Positions 43,660 through 55,643 of a DNA stretch of 64,000 nt are shown one piece after another. Positions within the stretch are counted from its first letter, which is position 1; every line of letters starts with the position of its first letter. The stretch lies in assembly GCA_009763385.1 (NCBI GenBank), contig CM019828.1:27059751-27123750 (forward strand). The letters are read 5' to 3'. This DNA comes from Coix lacryma-jobi var. lacryma-jobi (lineage: Eukaryota > Streptophyta > Magnoliopsida > Poales > Poaceae). The notes beneath the pieces are model-generated. The model did not search any database. It was not told where the DNA came from and saw nothing but the letters and a program-made list of their open reading frames with translations. Position numbers and translations under genes: made by a program.

Positions 43660-45604
43660 TGAAGGATCGAAAGTGCTACCAGAAAGCGACCAGAGGGGGG
43701 GTGAATGGGAGCTTCAAATTTCTTTTCAGAAACTTGTTGCCACTGTCCCGAGAATCAACCCCAAGAGCAAACCTAGAGCTTGCAAGTGTCCACGACCCTA
43801 GATTTAGGGTGGATGCTTCCAAGAAGGACACCGGGACACTACACAACTCTAGAAACCCGAAGCAAAAGCTGGAAATCAAAACCGACAACGTACAAGCGAA
43901 CTACAGACAAAACGGAGCAGAAACACCTGCATCGGATGCTGGCCTGCTTCCGATGGCCAAACACCGGAAGCGTCTGATGCAAACAGAACCTCTCGGGAAC
44001 CTTACTGGACTGGCATCGGACGCTGGCTACAGTGAAGCCCTAGCGTCCGATGTAAGACCCTCGGACGCGCCGATGGCAACGGATGCGCCGATGGTCAGCG
44101 TCCGATGCTCCTTAGAAAAAAAACCGTTAGATGACATGTGGCATCAGAAGCATCCGGTGTGATGAACACAGCATCCGATGGTCCCGACGTCAGCGTCCGA
44201 TGCCCCCGAAACAGCACCGTTCTTCCGCGGATTCAACCCGATCTCCTCCGAATCAAAAGCTCTAAGGCTTAGACTTGGTATGAGGAGTTCCAAGGGAGTT
44301 AGTGAGCTATCCCAAAGAGATCATGGCTCAAACCTAACTCCAAATCGGTGAATCAGAAGAATTCGGGACAAAGGGGGCAAAACTCGATTCGAAACAAAAA
44401 TCGACTGTTCTACTAGCTCGTGAGGTTAGAGACAAATTCCTTCGGTGGAAAGATGCGCCTCACGACCTAGAACAAATCAGTTCAAACGGAATCGAAAAAG
44501 ATGCAACGATGAAGGAGATCGATCACCGGGAAAATCATGGAGAAAAGCAACCTGCGAAAAACAACACCAAAATTTGAATCACAACCACGAATTTGCAACC
44601 ATGTGGCTACCACACGCTACAATAGTGAGATTATGGTCTCACTTCCTCAAAATCTCATGAACACAGAGGTATGATTGTCTTCTCTGTGGATCTCAGTTCG
44701 CTACAGCAGAAGATGGGGAGAGCAGGAAAACCTAGAAGGCAAAATAGCAAATGACTGAGATAGTTTGGGAGGTGGGTGTCTCCCCCTACTTATCCTAATT
44801 CTAATTCCCACTCTACCCCTAGTTATTTACAGAGCGAACCAGCCAAACCCTAAGGTTATCCTGGACCAACTCGAAGATGATGGTGATCCGACGGCCACGC
44901 CCGCACAACTGGTAGCGTTGCCTCGACGCAACCTCACCGATTGTCGCCACGTGCCGCTACCGCTCTGCTTGTCCTTTTCCCGGACTTTGCCCCCGGTTTT
45001 GAGGCCCAAACCGGGAAACCAGCCTTCATGACCAACCCCCGATTTTGAGGCCCAAACCGGGAAACCAGTCGTCCATCGCCTGACTTTTGTGGCCCAAACT
45101 CAGAAACCCGCAGCGCCCAGGTTTTGAGGCCCAAACCTGGAAACCATCCTCAGCCCGAGTTTTGTGGCCCAAACTCGGAAACCATCAGCGCCCAGGTTTT
45201 GAGGCCCAAACCTGGAAACCGTCCACTTAGTGGTTTTTCTGTGGCTCAACCACCAAACCGAGCTGTAGAGGGGATGCACCGCTCGTGCACCCCGTCCACC
45301 GATACATGTCCCCAGGTCCTCGACCCGAGCAACACTGTGCCCCGCAAGTCTCTGCTCATCGCTGTCCCAGGCTGTCAGCCACCACAGTTGATCCTCGGGC
45401 CACCGGTCCCTCAGTCCAAGCCTCACGTCCGCCCTTCGCCACTCTCGGTCCATCAGCACGGCACGTCTCTACTTGACCTTCACCTTGCCTTCGATCATTG
45501 TATCCGTGCTCGACACCTGCACAACACAAGCCAAAGAATATGTGCATTATCCCAGTTGACAATCACTCATCACTCGAGACTCGGCATACACCCATGTATC
45601 CGCA
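43660..45604 (-). repeat. Element D 5-prime LTR
   Basis: 1945 bp, same ends as 22356-24302. It contains the GCGTCCGATG cluster (about 43930-44215) and the covarying palindrome array (about 44990-45252), with a few arm bases mutated relative to the 3-prime copy. Confidence 0.9.
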
Positions 45605-46127
45605 CTGTCCCAAGCCGGCTGGCCTAGGGTGGGGCTGGCCGGCCCCACCTGGCGGCCACCCATCCCTCCTTCGACGTGGTGTCTTCTGGAACCTCCCTTG
45701 TTTCCCTAACGTGACTTGCCATATGTTTGCGTGATTCATCGTGTTGGAATAGGATTCTACCTCTTTCCATTTGCTGGAAAATTTCCTGGAAGACAATATT
45801 TTACCAAAGCTATTGAATCTGTCAGTTTAGCCCCTGAATTGGTGATCACTCCAGGTTGTTCTAGAAGCTTCCAAGTCGTATCCAACAAGGACTCTCTCGT
45901 CGGGACTCCAAATGTAGCAAAACATATATCTGTTTCGATCGTCTCGACGAGCTCTTCGCAATGGTGTGCTCTGTTTCATCACTTGCGATACTTTTATATA
46001 GTTAAATAGAACAACACAACTCGTGGAACTTGTTAAAATCAAACCCTACAACTATGCTTTATGGTTTGTTTCATACCATTCTATGCATTAGTTGATGGTA
46101 TAATATTGACTGTAAGGACCGTCAACA
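45605..46127 (-). repeat. Element C 5-prime LTR, upstream part displaced by D
   Basis: On the minus strand it starts TGTTGACGGTCC at 46127 and shows the same sequence plan as the B LTR head (GTTGTAGGGTTTGA, ACAAGTTCCACGAG, ACGATCGAAAC). It continues at 22355 after D. The D break lies beside palindromic AGCCGGCT (45613-45620) and an imperfect GGGGCTGGCCGGCCCC (45630-45645). Confidence 0.78.
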
Positions 46128-46708
46128 GCTTCATGGATGTACCTCCCTTGCCTGACTGACTGGGACATGGTGGGGACGCACAGCTGGGCTTCCGGTGTGT
46201 TGGAGTTCTTGTATTTCCACCTCTGTGAGGCCTGTCGTCGCAGTTCAGCTCACTCATCGATAAGCGGTTGCATCTACCTTCTACAGCTTTGGATGTGGAG
46301 TCGTCTACTAGTTGACCGCTCCGAGGTTCTTCCTCCTCGACCTTGGTTTGAGATGGGCAACTCTCGACACCGACCCACCTTCGGCTACCTTTGGGACCAG
46401 GTGAGGGTTCACTTTGCTAAGGTGGCACGCTCGTACGTTGAGTACGTCGACGAGCTCAATACGCTTACACCTTTGATGGTTTGTTACTGTGCTTTCACTT
46501 TCATTTCCGCTCTTTAAATAAGTGTTCCGTACAATACGTAACTAAAGAGGAGGTCGAGGCTGAGGAGATTGGATCGTTTCAGCTCGAGGGTGCTCCTTTG
46601 ACACAGCCTTCGAAGCCTCCACTGCGTAGACAACATCGCCCATGCGACCCTTACATTCTAGGCACTGACGCTCTTGATAAGGGCAAAGGTAAGGCTAGGA
46701 GGCAGTGA
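46128..46708 (+). pseudogene. Plant mobile domain (PMD) gene remnant
   Basis: The first exon (46137-46476) reads CLTDWD ... WASGVLEFLYFHLCEACRRSSAHSSISGCIYLLQLWMWSRL, then RPTFGYLWDQVRVHFAKVARSYVEYVDELNTLTPLM. This is the helical core of the plant mobile (aminotransferase-like) domain found in MAIL1/PP7-long-form proteins and in Mutator-type elements. A GT follows and an acceptor-like AG occurs near 46549. The second open piece ends with a basic DALDKGKGKARR tail and a stop at 46708. The N-terminus is missing, cut by element C at 46127. It could be a host gene or part of a captured or Mutator-like sequence; not functional as seen. Confidence 0.65.
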
Positions 46709-47138
46709 GGGTTTCTGATAGATGTATGATGTAGTGTTATGAACCTTGTAGACTCTATGGACTTCTAGTATGGACTTTTATTATGGACTATTATGGAGTG
46801 TATGATATATTATGGACTTCTACTATGCTCAACATGATTTGTTTAAGATAAATATGATATATATTTGTGTGTATGTACATGTTGTATTGGAATAATATAT
46901 TTATGTGTTGTTTGTGTAAGGATTTAATAAAAAAAATCAGGGGAAACTCTGCTGAAATTTTCTAGCTGAAGAACAATTATGCAGTACGCCTATAGCATGT
47001 AGCCTTTTCAGTACATCAAAATAGGTTTTTCAGTACTCAAATTTAGTCTTTTTATTGAATAGGCTTTACAGTGATACCTAGTAGGCTTTTTAGGAGCAAT
47101 AATTTCACGTTACAATGGCTACTACACTTCGAGCTGCC
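46709..47138. other. Intergenic stretch in the gene island
   Basis: AT-rich, with repeated tatggact-type short words around 46750-46830. No ORF, RNA gene or transposon end is recognised. Confidence 0.4.
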
Positions 47139-47147
47139 TATATATAA
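47139..47147 (+). promoter_or_regulatory. TATA box of the GRF-like gene
   Basis: TATATATAA lies 48 bp before the ATG at 47195, suitable for the following gene. Confidence 0.45.
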
Positions 47148-47194
47148 GTAGTGTTGCAAACGTTGCTACTCACTATAATAGTGTTGGAGTAGAA

Positions 47195-47850
47195 ATGTCT
47201 TGGGGTCATCTAGAGGAAAGAGGGTGGCAAAGGGAGCACCCATTGTGTGGAGGGAACTCTTGGTCCTGATTTCTTTGATGAGGCACTATATGAGAGATTC
47301 CTAGTTCAGAGCGAAACTGATTTCACTAAAGAAACACCACTCACAGGATACGATGACCGGAAGGAGGTGTGGCCAAAATGCATGCGTGGTGGGGACTGTT
47401 TAGTGAAAATGTTCACCGACAGAATAGATGGAGGTTGTCGTTTCTTCAAATGTTCGCGAGCGTGGGTAATTGTTATTACTATTTGTTTGTTCAATATGAT
47501 CCTCTTCTAGGATAAAATTATTTCAGTCTTCCTTGGTCGAAGAAAACTGTGGGTTTGTTAGGTGGGACGATCTTCAACCTATTTATCCCCATGCAGAGTA
47601 CATCTACTACTTGTAGGACCGTATCTTCGATCTAGAGAGGGAAGTTAGCAGCAGTTACAAGGACGACGAAGATGACAATAACAATGGTGCCAATTCAAAG
47701 GAGCCACTATGCAATAATCTATATTGCACCTGCCCTAATCACAAGAACAAGGGCCTCTACCGCCACCCTCCCCCATCACCAACAATAATGTGAGGATACT
47801 GTGGAGAAGAAGCAACACAATTTGCTATGTGGCCATACTACTAGGTGGCA
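47195..47850 (+). pseudogene. GRF-type zinc-finger gene remnant
   Basis: The ATG at 47195 begins a reading that needs two frame changes before the open part at 47247. That part contains WPKCMRGGDCLVKM ... GCRFFKCSRAW. A 63 bp intron-like gap starts with GT at 47466 and ends TTTCAG at 47528. The second exon continues ENCGFVRWDDLQPIYPH, a coiled-coil-like stretch and PPPSPT. The C..C ... RFFKC ... CGFVRW pattern is the GRF zinc finger, a small nucleic-acid-binding module in many cereal proteins. In-frame stops follow in exon 2. The tail beyond 47800 may encode a hydrophobic segment. Element F1 inserted shortly downstream at 47965. Decayed; whether it belongs with the PMD remnant is unknown. Confidence 0.6.
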
Positions 47851-47964
47851 CTCTCTAACCACCACCATATCTATGTGTTTGTTGTTTGTTTACTACCTAA
47901 GACATGTTGGGGTTAGTCGAAGAAATTATGTACCCTTGCTTGGTACATGTTTTCCCATGCCTTT

Positions 47965-50307
47965 TGTCACACCCCAAAATTTTTGATTTTGGGTTGCGAG
48001 TAGAAAATACTAAATAAAATAAATAATTTTAATATTTGTATAAAATGGATCAATTTTAGTTGGAGCTAGTGCCACCTTAGTTGTAGTAAATCAAGAATTT
48101 TTAAAGTTTTGCTAAACTAATTTGATGGGTTTTTTTTGTTGAGGTGTTTTCTATGTTGTTTGAGCTGGTGTTGTGAGTCGGTAGAGTTTCAAAACACGTT
48201 TGCTAGGTCGTCTATCTATATCTGGTTCGTTTCTGTCTTTTTCCAAAATAAATTTATCGTTCCTAACTCTATCCTCTTGTTTGACTTTTTCAAAATCCTT
48301 TTGCTTATGTCCTAAATCACTTTTGTGAGTCCATCACCCATCATCCTATAGCTACAAACTTCTCAAGAAATTTTCTGGCTTTTTCCGGAACCTTTTCCTA
48401 TTTTCTGTGAGCAAATTCTAATTTTTAGATGCTCTAAAATATTTTGTAATGAGCTTTAAATACTTTATTTGGGTTCATCATATTCCAAAATATCTCTGAG
48501 AATTTTTTAAAAAATTTTCAGAGCCATCGGAATATTTTTCGTGGCTTAAATTTTAATTCTGAACTTTTCTGGAATTATTTTAATCCTTGAATTAATTAAT
48601 TCAGAAAATTATAAAATATCTCGTTTTTTCATCTTATCCAAGCTCTACGTCTATATATATACCGGCGTAGCCCTCGACGTCCCGATTCCGAAAATACGGC
48701 CCATTTTTACAGCCGTCATTCCTGTCGACCTAGATCTGAAGCCGAAGTTTCGCAACCTTAGAGCTCCGGCGAACTTCTGGCGAGCTTTTCCGGCCAAACC
48801 ATCACGTCCCGGCGAAAACCCTTACCACCACGAGGTAGCCATTGTCATCCTCTACACTGTCATGTTTTTTCTTTAGCGAATTTTTGATTATTTCCCATGT
48901 ATTTTTCTTTCTCCGGCAAGGTTCTCCGGCGAACCCATGTCTGCGTTTGTTTTCGGCCACCGGTGTACTTCACCTGCAGCCTCCACCTGCGTCAAAGCCC
49001 TCCCGGACCCCTCTCTCGCGCCCTCCGTGTGGCTGCAGCTGGTGCAGAGCAGGCAAGGCCGCCGCCGCTCTGTCCCGTACAGGCGTGCGCGTGCCTGCCG
49101 CCCAGCAGGCCATGTGGCCCGGCTGTGGGGCCAGTGTCGCCGCCGGCCGGTCTGGTCCGGCCATCCCCGGGCCCTCCTTGTGAGCAGCAGCAGTCAATTC
49201 CACCATGGCCATCACGTTCCGTACATTAGAAGGAAGAATGAAGGTTGAAGATTATGGTAATTACATTTTTGCCACTCAACACTATTTTCCACCATTCAAT
49301 CATCTAATCTCTGTTTCAGTCTGTTCTAATTGCGTTAGTTTCTTGTCGCCGTGATCTACGCAGCAGTGTTAACGCTTTTCATGCTACATGTTTTTCCATA
49401 TAAAGTTAAATGTTAAATTGATTAATAAACCTACAACCGATTTATAATTAAAATCAACGTAGGTTTTACACTTCGATATTTTATATACAAATGTTATCAT
49501 GATTAATCACTGATATAAATATGTTTTTAATTTATAATTTGGTTAGGGTAAACACTGCCACATAAATTATGTTTAGATGTTCTCACATATTTATTTTCTT
49601 TTGCTAAGATAAAGTCTAACTTGACTAAATTATATGATAATATTTATGAATAAATTATTATTAGTCTAATCTGACTTTATAATTAAAATATGTTTTGTCT
49701 AATCTGAATTAATATCTTGTCATGATCTTATTTAATTAAAATAAAACAAGTCGGTAGTTCTTCCTTTTATAATATAAAACTCTCGGTAGACGTATCTTTC
49801 AGCAGTAGCTCTGTTTTAATCGTTTCTTGCGATCCCTCGATCGTAGTACGAGCTATCTTTCAGTACGTTGTTTCATCTCGTGTTCTGTGGTTCTTAGTTC
49901 TCCTTTTGTTTGCCTGTCTATGTGTGGTGCTTGCTACGAGTAGACGATGACCGGTCGTGCGCGCTGAAGATCAGAAGTTGATGACCCAGAACTGAAGATG
50001 TGAGAATTGGTCAAGTATAGCAGGCAAGTATAACATGAGACCATCCTTGTTGTCTACTCATTTATAATTAACTATTCATGTGCATGTGTCAAATTTACAG
50101 GCCATAGATTTATCTAGATGATGAAACTTTATACCTTGTCACCAGGGGATATATGCATATGGGTAGATCTGCTAGTGCTTGACTCTAATCTATATGAACA
50201 AACGAGATGACTAATAATATGTGCAACACATACTGATAACTTGTTTCCATGGTAATGTGAACATCTGACCCCTAAATAATCTTCTGTCGGCAAAAGCTGA
50301 GACATAT
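47965..50307 (+). mobile_element. Element F1: long LTR, first part
   Basis: It begins TGTCACACCC and has TATATATATA at 48652-48661 followed by a GC-rich transcribed section. It is homologous over about 50010-50306 with F2 at 52070-52315. It is broken at 50307 by F2 and resumes at 53238. ORFs at 48842-49248 are in the GC-rich part and overlap in several frames; none is supported. Orientation and family (Ty3-type long LTR) are tentative. Confidence 0.55.
48652..48661 (+). promoter_or_regulatory. TATA-like element of LTR F1
   Basis: TATATATATA before a GC-rich transcribed-looking region. Confidence 0.45.
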
Positions 50308-53237
50308 TGTAACATCCCAAAAATTGCATCAATTTGAAATAGGCAATATGATTTAATTTAAGCATTTTATGTGTGGCATAAAACCTAGATAATAAGTAAT
50401 ATTTGCAAAAGCTAAAATAAACCCTAGGCCAAAGACCATGTTGATGCATACATGCTGGTGCATATTTTGTGATGATTGGTTTTTGCTCAAAAACTGGTTT
50501 GAATTCAAATGGATTTCAAATTTGCTTTTGAAAACATGTTTCTGAAAATGGAAAACCATTTTCTTCTCCTCTCCTCTCCCTTTCTCCTTTTGGCCCGAGC
50601 CAGCCGGCCGGCCCGCTCCTTCCGGCCCAGTCGACCACCGGCGCCCTCACCTTTTTCCCACCGCCGGCCTGAGGCCTCTCCCCGTCAGCCTGCTTCCTCC
50701 CCTCTCCTTCTCGCGCACGGCCCAACTCGGCGGCCCATCTCCCTTCCTGCAGCCGCAGCGCGCGCTTCCCTCTCTCTCTCGCTGACGCCGATGGCCCGCG
50801 TGTCAGCTCGATCTCCCCATCCCGTATCCGACTAGAACATCAGTCGAGCTCGATTCCATCCTCCCCACGCGTCCTCGCTTGCCTAATTGGCCAAGCCACC
50901 CCCCTAATAAGACCCCCAGGAACCCGCCGCCTCTCCTCCCGCAAAAATCCCTCGTTCCCGTGCCCTAAACAGCCGGCACCGAGAGCTCCGCCGCCTCCGA
51001 GTTTCCGCCGCCGTCAACCCGACGCTTCAACGAGTTCCAACGCTCACAAGAGGTCCCTAGAGCTCCGTCTTGATCTCTCGAAGCTAGCCGAGCTTTTTCC
51101 CTTCTTTTTCCTTCTCCGTTTGGTGCCTTACTCGCTCACCGTCGTTTTTCAGAGAGCCGCCGCCGCCAAATCGAGCAATCCGCCGTCACAGAGACCTCAC
51201 CGACGCCATCATCACCTCGGGTGAGTTTGCCTTGATCTCCTCTTTCGATTGGACCCACTCCCGAGGTCTCTACCGTACCGTAGCCCTAACCCGAGCAAGC
51301 GCCGCCGCCTTCCGGCCATGGCGCCGCCGCGCTCCCCCTCTGCTCCGGTGGAAGCGCCGCCAGCCCCCCCCAGATTTAATCTCGGGCGTCCATCTCAGAT
51401 CGGGTGGCCAGGAACGCCCGATACCCCTTCGCCTGTCAATCTTGCTAAAGAGTCCCCCGAGTTTTTAAGTCTAAACTCGTGGTCCCAATGGCCCTGTTCA
51501 TTGAGTCTGCAATATCTTCCGTATAAGCCCCTGCGTTTCATCCTTATTGAGGCGCAGTCCAGTCAATTCTGAATTTCGATTTAAATCGATTTTAAATTCA
51601 AATTCGAGTTTGATTTATTTACAGTTTTGCCACCAGTTTCAAATGCTTATAACTTCTACGTTTTTAGTCTGTTTTAGTCCGTTCAAGTTGCGTTAGATTC
51701 GTTTTGAAAAGATCTATCTATCTGTATGAAAATATATACTGTTTTCTGTAATTAAAATTTGAGTTAGGTTTAATCTACTAACTAAGGTTTTGTAACTTGT
51801 TTAGCTCATAACTTTCGCGTTATAATTCCGTTTTTCGTGATCTTCGCGTTCATGTGATCATGATAGACCGTAGTTTCTGTTTTCAAACTTTTTATATTAT
51901 TTTCTTGCTGTTGGTGTAATATTCTAATTATAGTTTGTTTGCTTTGCATGATTGTTGTCTCGATGATTGTGTGTTGATGTGGTAATCGAGTATAGACGGT
52001 GAGACATACGCTGGTGATCAGGAACCCTTCTACGACAACCAAGAGCAACCAGAGTTCTCTGAATCAGGCAAGTATAGCTTGGGATCCTCCTTGTTGACCT
52101 ATTCACCATGAATCATCTAAATTCATATGCATGTGTCTAATTTTGATCTCCTATCTAGTTTACTCTAGGTGTTTGACCCGTTACCTTGTTAACCTTGGGA
52201 TGCTATGCATATGGGTAGAATTTTGCTAGAGCTTTACTTAAACCAAACATGATCTAATAATGGTGAATAAAACTTAATCTTTTTAGCAACATGGTTTAGG
52301 ACCTCCTGTCAGCAAAAGCTGGGACATACAGTGCAACCATGAGGGTTATATGGCTCTGACCTTAGCTCAGTATAAGGACTTTTTCTAGCTTGTTAGAGGT
52401 TACCCGAAAGGGCGCATAAGGCGCTTGACGAGACGGGTATAGTGCGGCTTCTGTCCACGTGTGTATAGGCTGCGTGTTATTGTGCCACCTGGAAGGAGGG
52501 CTCTACATCCCCTTTCCTTAAGACCTAGCGGCCCTAACTTGTTAGACCAACCTTTGAAAGGCTTTGCGTGTATCCTGCCCGCTCACCTCGGAAGTGTTAT
52601 GGGAGTAATTAACCCGGGCATCTGGATATCACGACTCATCGGGTAAAGTGTACAACCTCTGCAGAGTGTAAAACTGATATATCAGCCGTGCTCACGGTTA
52701 CGAGCGGCCCGGAAAACTCACAGATTAGTTGTTATATGTTGTTTATTTATGTTGCTTATGTTGATTACCTTATTTCTATGTTTCAGTTATTATGATCATG
52801 TGGATTGGGTTAAAGCATTCATATATGTTCACCTTAATATTAAAATGTTGCCAATTAAAAGCTACTGCAGTTTAACCAGTGTCAGCCTTATTTGAGCCTC
52901 ATGAACCCCATGTTACACTTGTTAAGTACGATATGTACTTATGCTTGTTTATTTCTTTCTACTTGGATAAAAATCCCGGATGGGTAACAGATTGCTATGG
53001 TAATGATGACTTCCCTGAAGAGTTCTAGTCTTGCTGTCAACCAGTCATCTTCCCTGTGACGGAGCTACCGCGAGAGATACTTTATTTATCCGCTGCTATG
53101 TAAAGACTTTGAATAATATTCGTTATGTAATAAACATATGTGATGGTACTTCTTAATTTGTGGCTTATGTGTGTGATTGATCTCTGGGCACACATGAGTT
53201 ATTGCATTCAATTTTGTTCTTAAAATTGGGTGTGACA
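50308..53237 (+). mobile_element. Element F2: related long LTR nested in F1, probably solo
   Basis: It begins TGTAACATCCC and ends GGGTGTGACA. The flanks CATAT (50303-50307) and CATAC (53238-53242) match 4 of 5 bases. It has the same order of blocks as F1 but carries a complete 3-prime end. It has no primer site, gag or pol. The GC-rich section 50580-51420 contains overlapping ORFs without domains. Confidence 0.6.
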
Positions 53238-53883
53238 CATACAGTATAACCGTGAGGGCTACATGGCTCTTGTTTTAGTTCAGTACGAGGACCTCTCCTC
53301 GCTTGATGGTGGTTACCCGAAAGGCCACAAAAGGGGCTCGTCGACTCGGGTATAGGACAGCCTCTGGCCTCATGTGTATAGCCGGGAAGGAACGTGCCAT
53401 CGGGAAGGGGGTTCCTATATCTACTTGCCAATTGGAAACCTAGTGGCCACTGTCTTGCTAGAGGAACCTTCGAAAGACTTCATAGTGAATCCTGTCAGCC
53501 TTCCTCGGAAGTGGGCTAAGAGGCTAGCTACCTCGGGCGAAAGGGTAAATCACGGCTCACGGGTATAGATGTACAACCTCTGCAGAGTGTTAAAAACTGT
53601 TATAACAGCCATGCTCACGGTCACGAGTGGCCCGGAAAACTCACAGGTTAATAACTTTAACGAAATTTACTTTATGTTCACGTTACTGTTAATTTGTTAA
53701 TCTTTGATATGGTTGCTCATAATATTATTCATGTGGTTTGAATGGGATGTAAGCACAACTTGATGGCTATCTAATGCTAAAATATTGACTAAACTAAAAG
53801 TGCTAACCGCAGTAAACCAGTGTCTGACCTTTTGAGCTTCATAACCCCATGTTGTATTTGCTGAGTACGACATGTGCTCGCCC
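53238..53883 (+). mobile_element. Element F1, second part, cut by G
   Basis: It resumes with the block that follows the insertion point in F2 (compare 52312 onward), including ACCCGAAAGG and CTGCAGAGTGT blocks. It stops near 53883, where F2 would continue for about another 330 bp. Confidence 0.6.
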
Positions 53884-54875
53884 TTTGAAAGGTACTAGTT
53901 TTGGAAATTGAGTGAAAACTTAGTTGGACTAATATGTGTTGAAGTGAATTACACAGGTGATTAGTCCACAGGTGATTAGTCCACAGGTGATCATGTGTGA
54001 GCAACATATGCCATAGAGGTGAAATGGCTTGGAAGATGTTGCAAGGCTCACACATGTGATGAAGGAGCTTAATGCACATGAAACATGACATGGAGTCATG
54101 TGGCTAAGATGGTGAAGATCAAGGCAAAACTTGGCTTGATGGACTGGTTGTGAAGGTGAAGGGCAAGTTGGAGGCTTTGAAGTCGTTGGTACCGAGTGTC
54201 GGGAGGCTTAAGCAAGACTTGGCGCCGAAGAACCGAAGCAATGGTGAAAAGCGAGTAAGGCCAAGATCGATGGACCATGGAGGCCATATGATGATATGAA
54301 GTGAATCATATCATTTGGAGATATATAGGTTGGTGCATGTGTTGCATCAACACCGAAGGAGATGGAATGGAATGCGCAAGGCAAAGGTATATGTGTAGGG
54401 CATTTCATTTCACCGTTCATAGGTGAGTAGAGAAGATTATGACCGAGTTTAGGATAGATGGCCGTACTATCAAGAGGAGCAAACTTGTTTGCATATCGGT
54501 CATCTAGTGCCACTTGAGCGATCTAACATTGCGATGTTGCTAGGATCGAGTGGCGTTGTGAGTGCAAGTGCTAATCCTTTGAAAAATGATTGTAAAAATG
54601 CTAACACACATGCACATGATGGTGTACACTTGGTGGTGTTGGCACATTTGCAAAGGAGAAGAAGTTTGGAGAAGTTTCGGAGAAAGCTTTGGTTGAAAAA
54701 GAGAAGCGATGGATCTTGGACTGGAATTCTGTACTAACCCTTTATGACATGGATTAGCTTTGTATGTGGGATGTGTAGCCCTCTGAATAAGCTTTCCAAA
54801 ATGTCCAAGATCATCAAAATCGGAGTTCGGAGCTAAGAGCTACGACCGTTTTAGCGAGGAGTTCAGGATGCTGAA

Positions 54876-55205
54876 GTCGGTAGTACCGACCCTACTACCG
54901 CCCCCTCTGTGGGCAGCGCGCAAACTCTCTGTTCGGAGGAGTTTTGGCCTAATGGTAGTACCGCCATAAGATCGGTAGTACCGGCCCCCGGTAGTACCGA
55001 CCCTTGTGGTCGGTAGTACCGAGGTTTGGAGGAAGTTTGGAGGCGTTCTGTGTAGGGGAAGTTTTGGCCTACCGATAGTACCGCTATAAGGCCGGTAGTA
55101 CCGGGGCCGGTAGTACCAACCCTACTACTGACTGTGTTAGGAAGGGGATCCTAAGGGTCATTTGGACTGCCGGTAGTACCGGCCCTTGCGTCGGTAGTAC
55201 CGACC
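54876..55205. repeat. GGTAGTACC palindrome array in LTR G
   Basis: About nine copies of CGGTAGTACCG-like palindromes occur just upstream of the TATA box. Four more lie at 63582-63656 downstream. Confidence 0.7.
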
Positions 55206-55258
55206 GTAGGCGTGGAAGCTCAGGAAAAGGGAAAAACAGCTAGTTGGTGGCTCCCCTC

Positions 55259-55266
55259 TATAAATA
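55259..55266 (+). promoter_or_regulatory. TATA box of LTR G
   Basis: TATAAATA in the context CTCTATAAATAGAGG, itself nearly palindromic. Confidence 0.55.
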
Positions 55267-55643
55267 GAGGGGTGGCCGGCCCTTGAATGAGGTTGAGCAC
55301 CCTAGGGACTTTGTGTCCATGGTTGAGAAGTTCTTAGGAGCCCTCTAACTCACATATGCTTATTAGTGCTTATCCGATTGTGTGAGAGAGTGATTCTAGT
55401 GTGGTGCGTGAGAGATTGCAAGAGTTGGCACTAGGTGTTCGAGTTGCAAGCCGATGGTGCTTATTACTCTTGGAGGTTGCCACCTCCTAGACTGCTTGGT
55501 GCGTGTCTCCGTCGTGAAGCCCGCGTGTGAGAACATATATGATGAATGATTGACATTGATGAGGAAGGTTTGAGGTTTTTCCCGGTTGAGTCATTATCTC
55601 GCTATGTGCTTAATGCTTATGACTAACCGGTGGCATTGAGTTG

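Larger units (their letters stand above)
22356..45604 (-). mobile_element. Element D: Sirevirus-like Ty1/copia retrotransposon with nested J and E
   Basis: LTRs of 1.95 kb (22356-24302 and 43660-45604) flank gag, protease, integrase, RT and RNase H in the copia order (integrase before RT) on the minus strand. An initiator-Met-type primer site, repeated polypurine tracts and a long 3-prime region after pol fit the Sirevirus group. The flanks are CTGGC (22351-22355) and CTGTC (45605-45609), a target duplication with one mismatch inside element C's LTR. Two later insertions, J and E, split the gag-pol junction. Confidence 0.9.
53886..55527 (+). mobile_element. Element G: Sirevirus-type LTR, first part
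   Basis: It begins TGAAAGGTACTAG inside F1. TATAAATA lies at 55259-55266, preceded by an array of GGTAGTACC palindromes (54876-55205). It is interrupted at 55527 by H with GCGTG as duplication and resumes at 63072. The LTR identity is inferred from the start, promoter layout and the downstream segment. Confidence 0.6.

Noticed and set aside
47960..47964. CCTTT before F1 and CCTTT at 53882-53886 as target duplications of F1
   Set aside because: The F1 3-prime terminus (GGGTGTGACA) is not present at 53880, and sequence comparison with F2 shows F1 is truncated there; the match is chance.
48842..49248. Three overlapping ORFs in the GC-rich part of F1, and similar ones at 50509-51572 in F2
   Set aside because: They are open because of GC content; the frames are not conserved between F1 and F2.
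54876..55205. GGTAGTACC copies as a satellite array
   Set aside because: Spacing and intervening sequence are irregular and the motif sits near a promoter.
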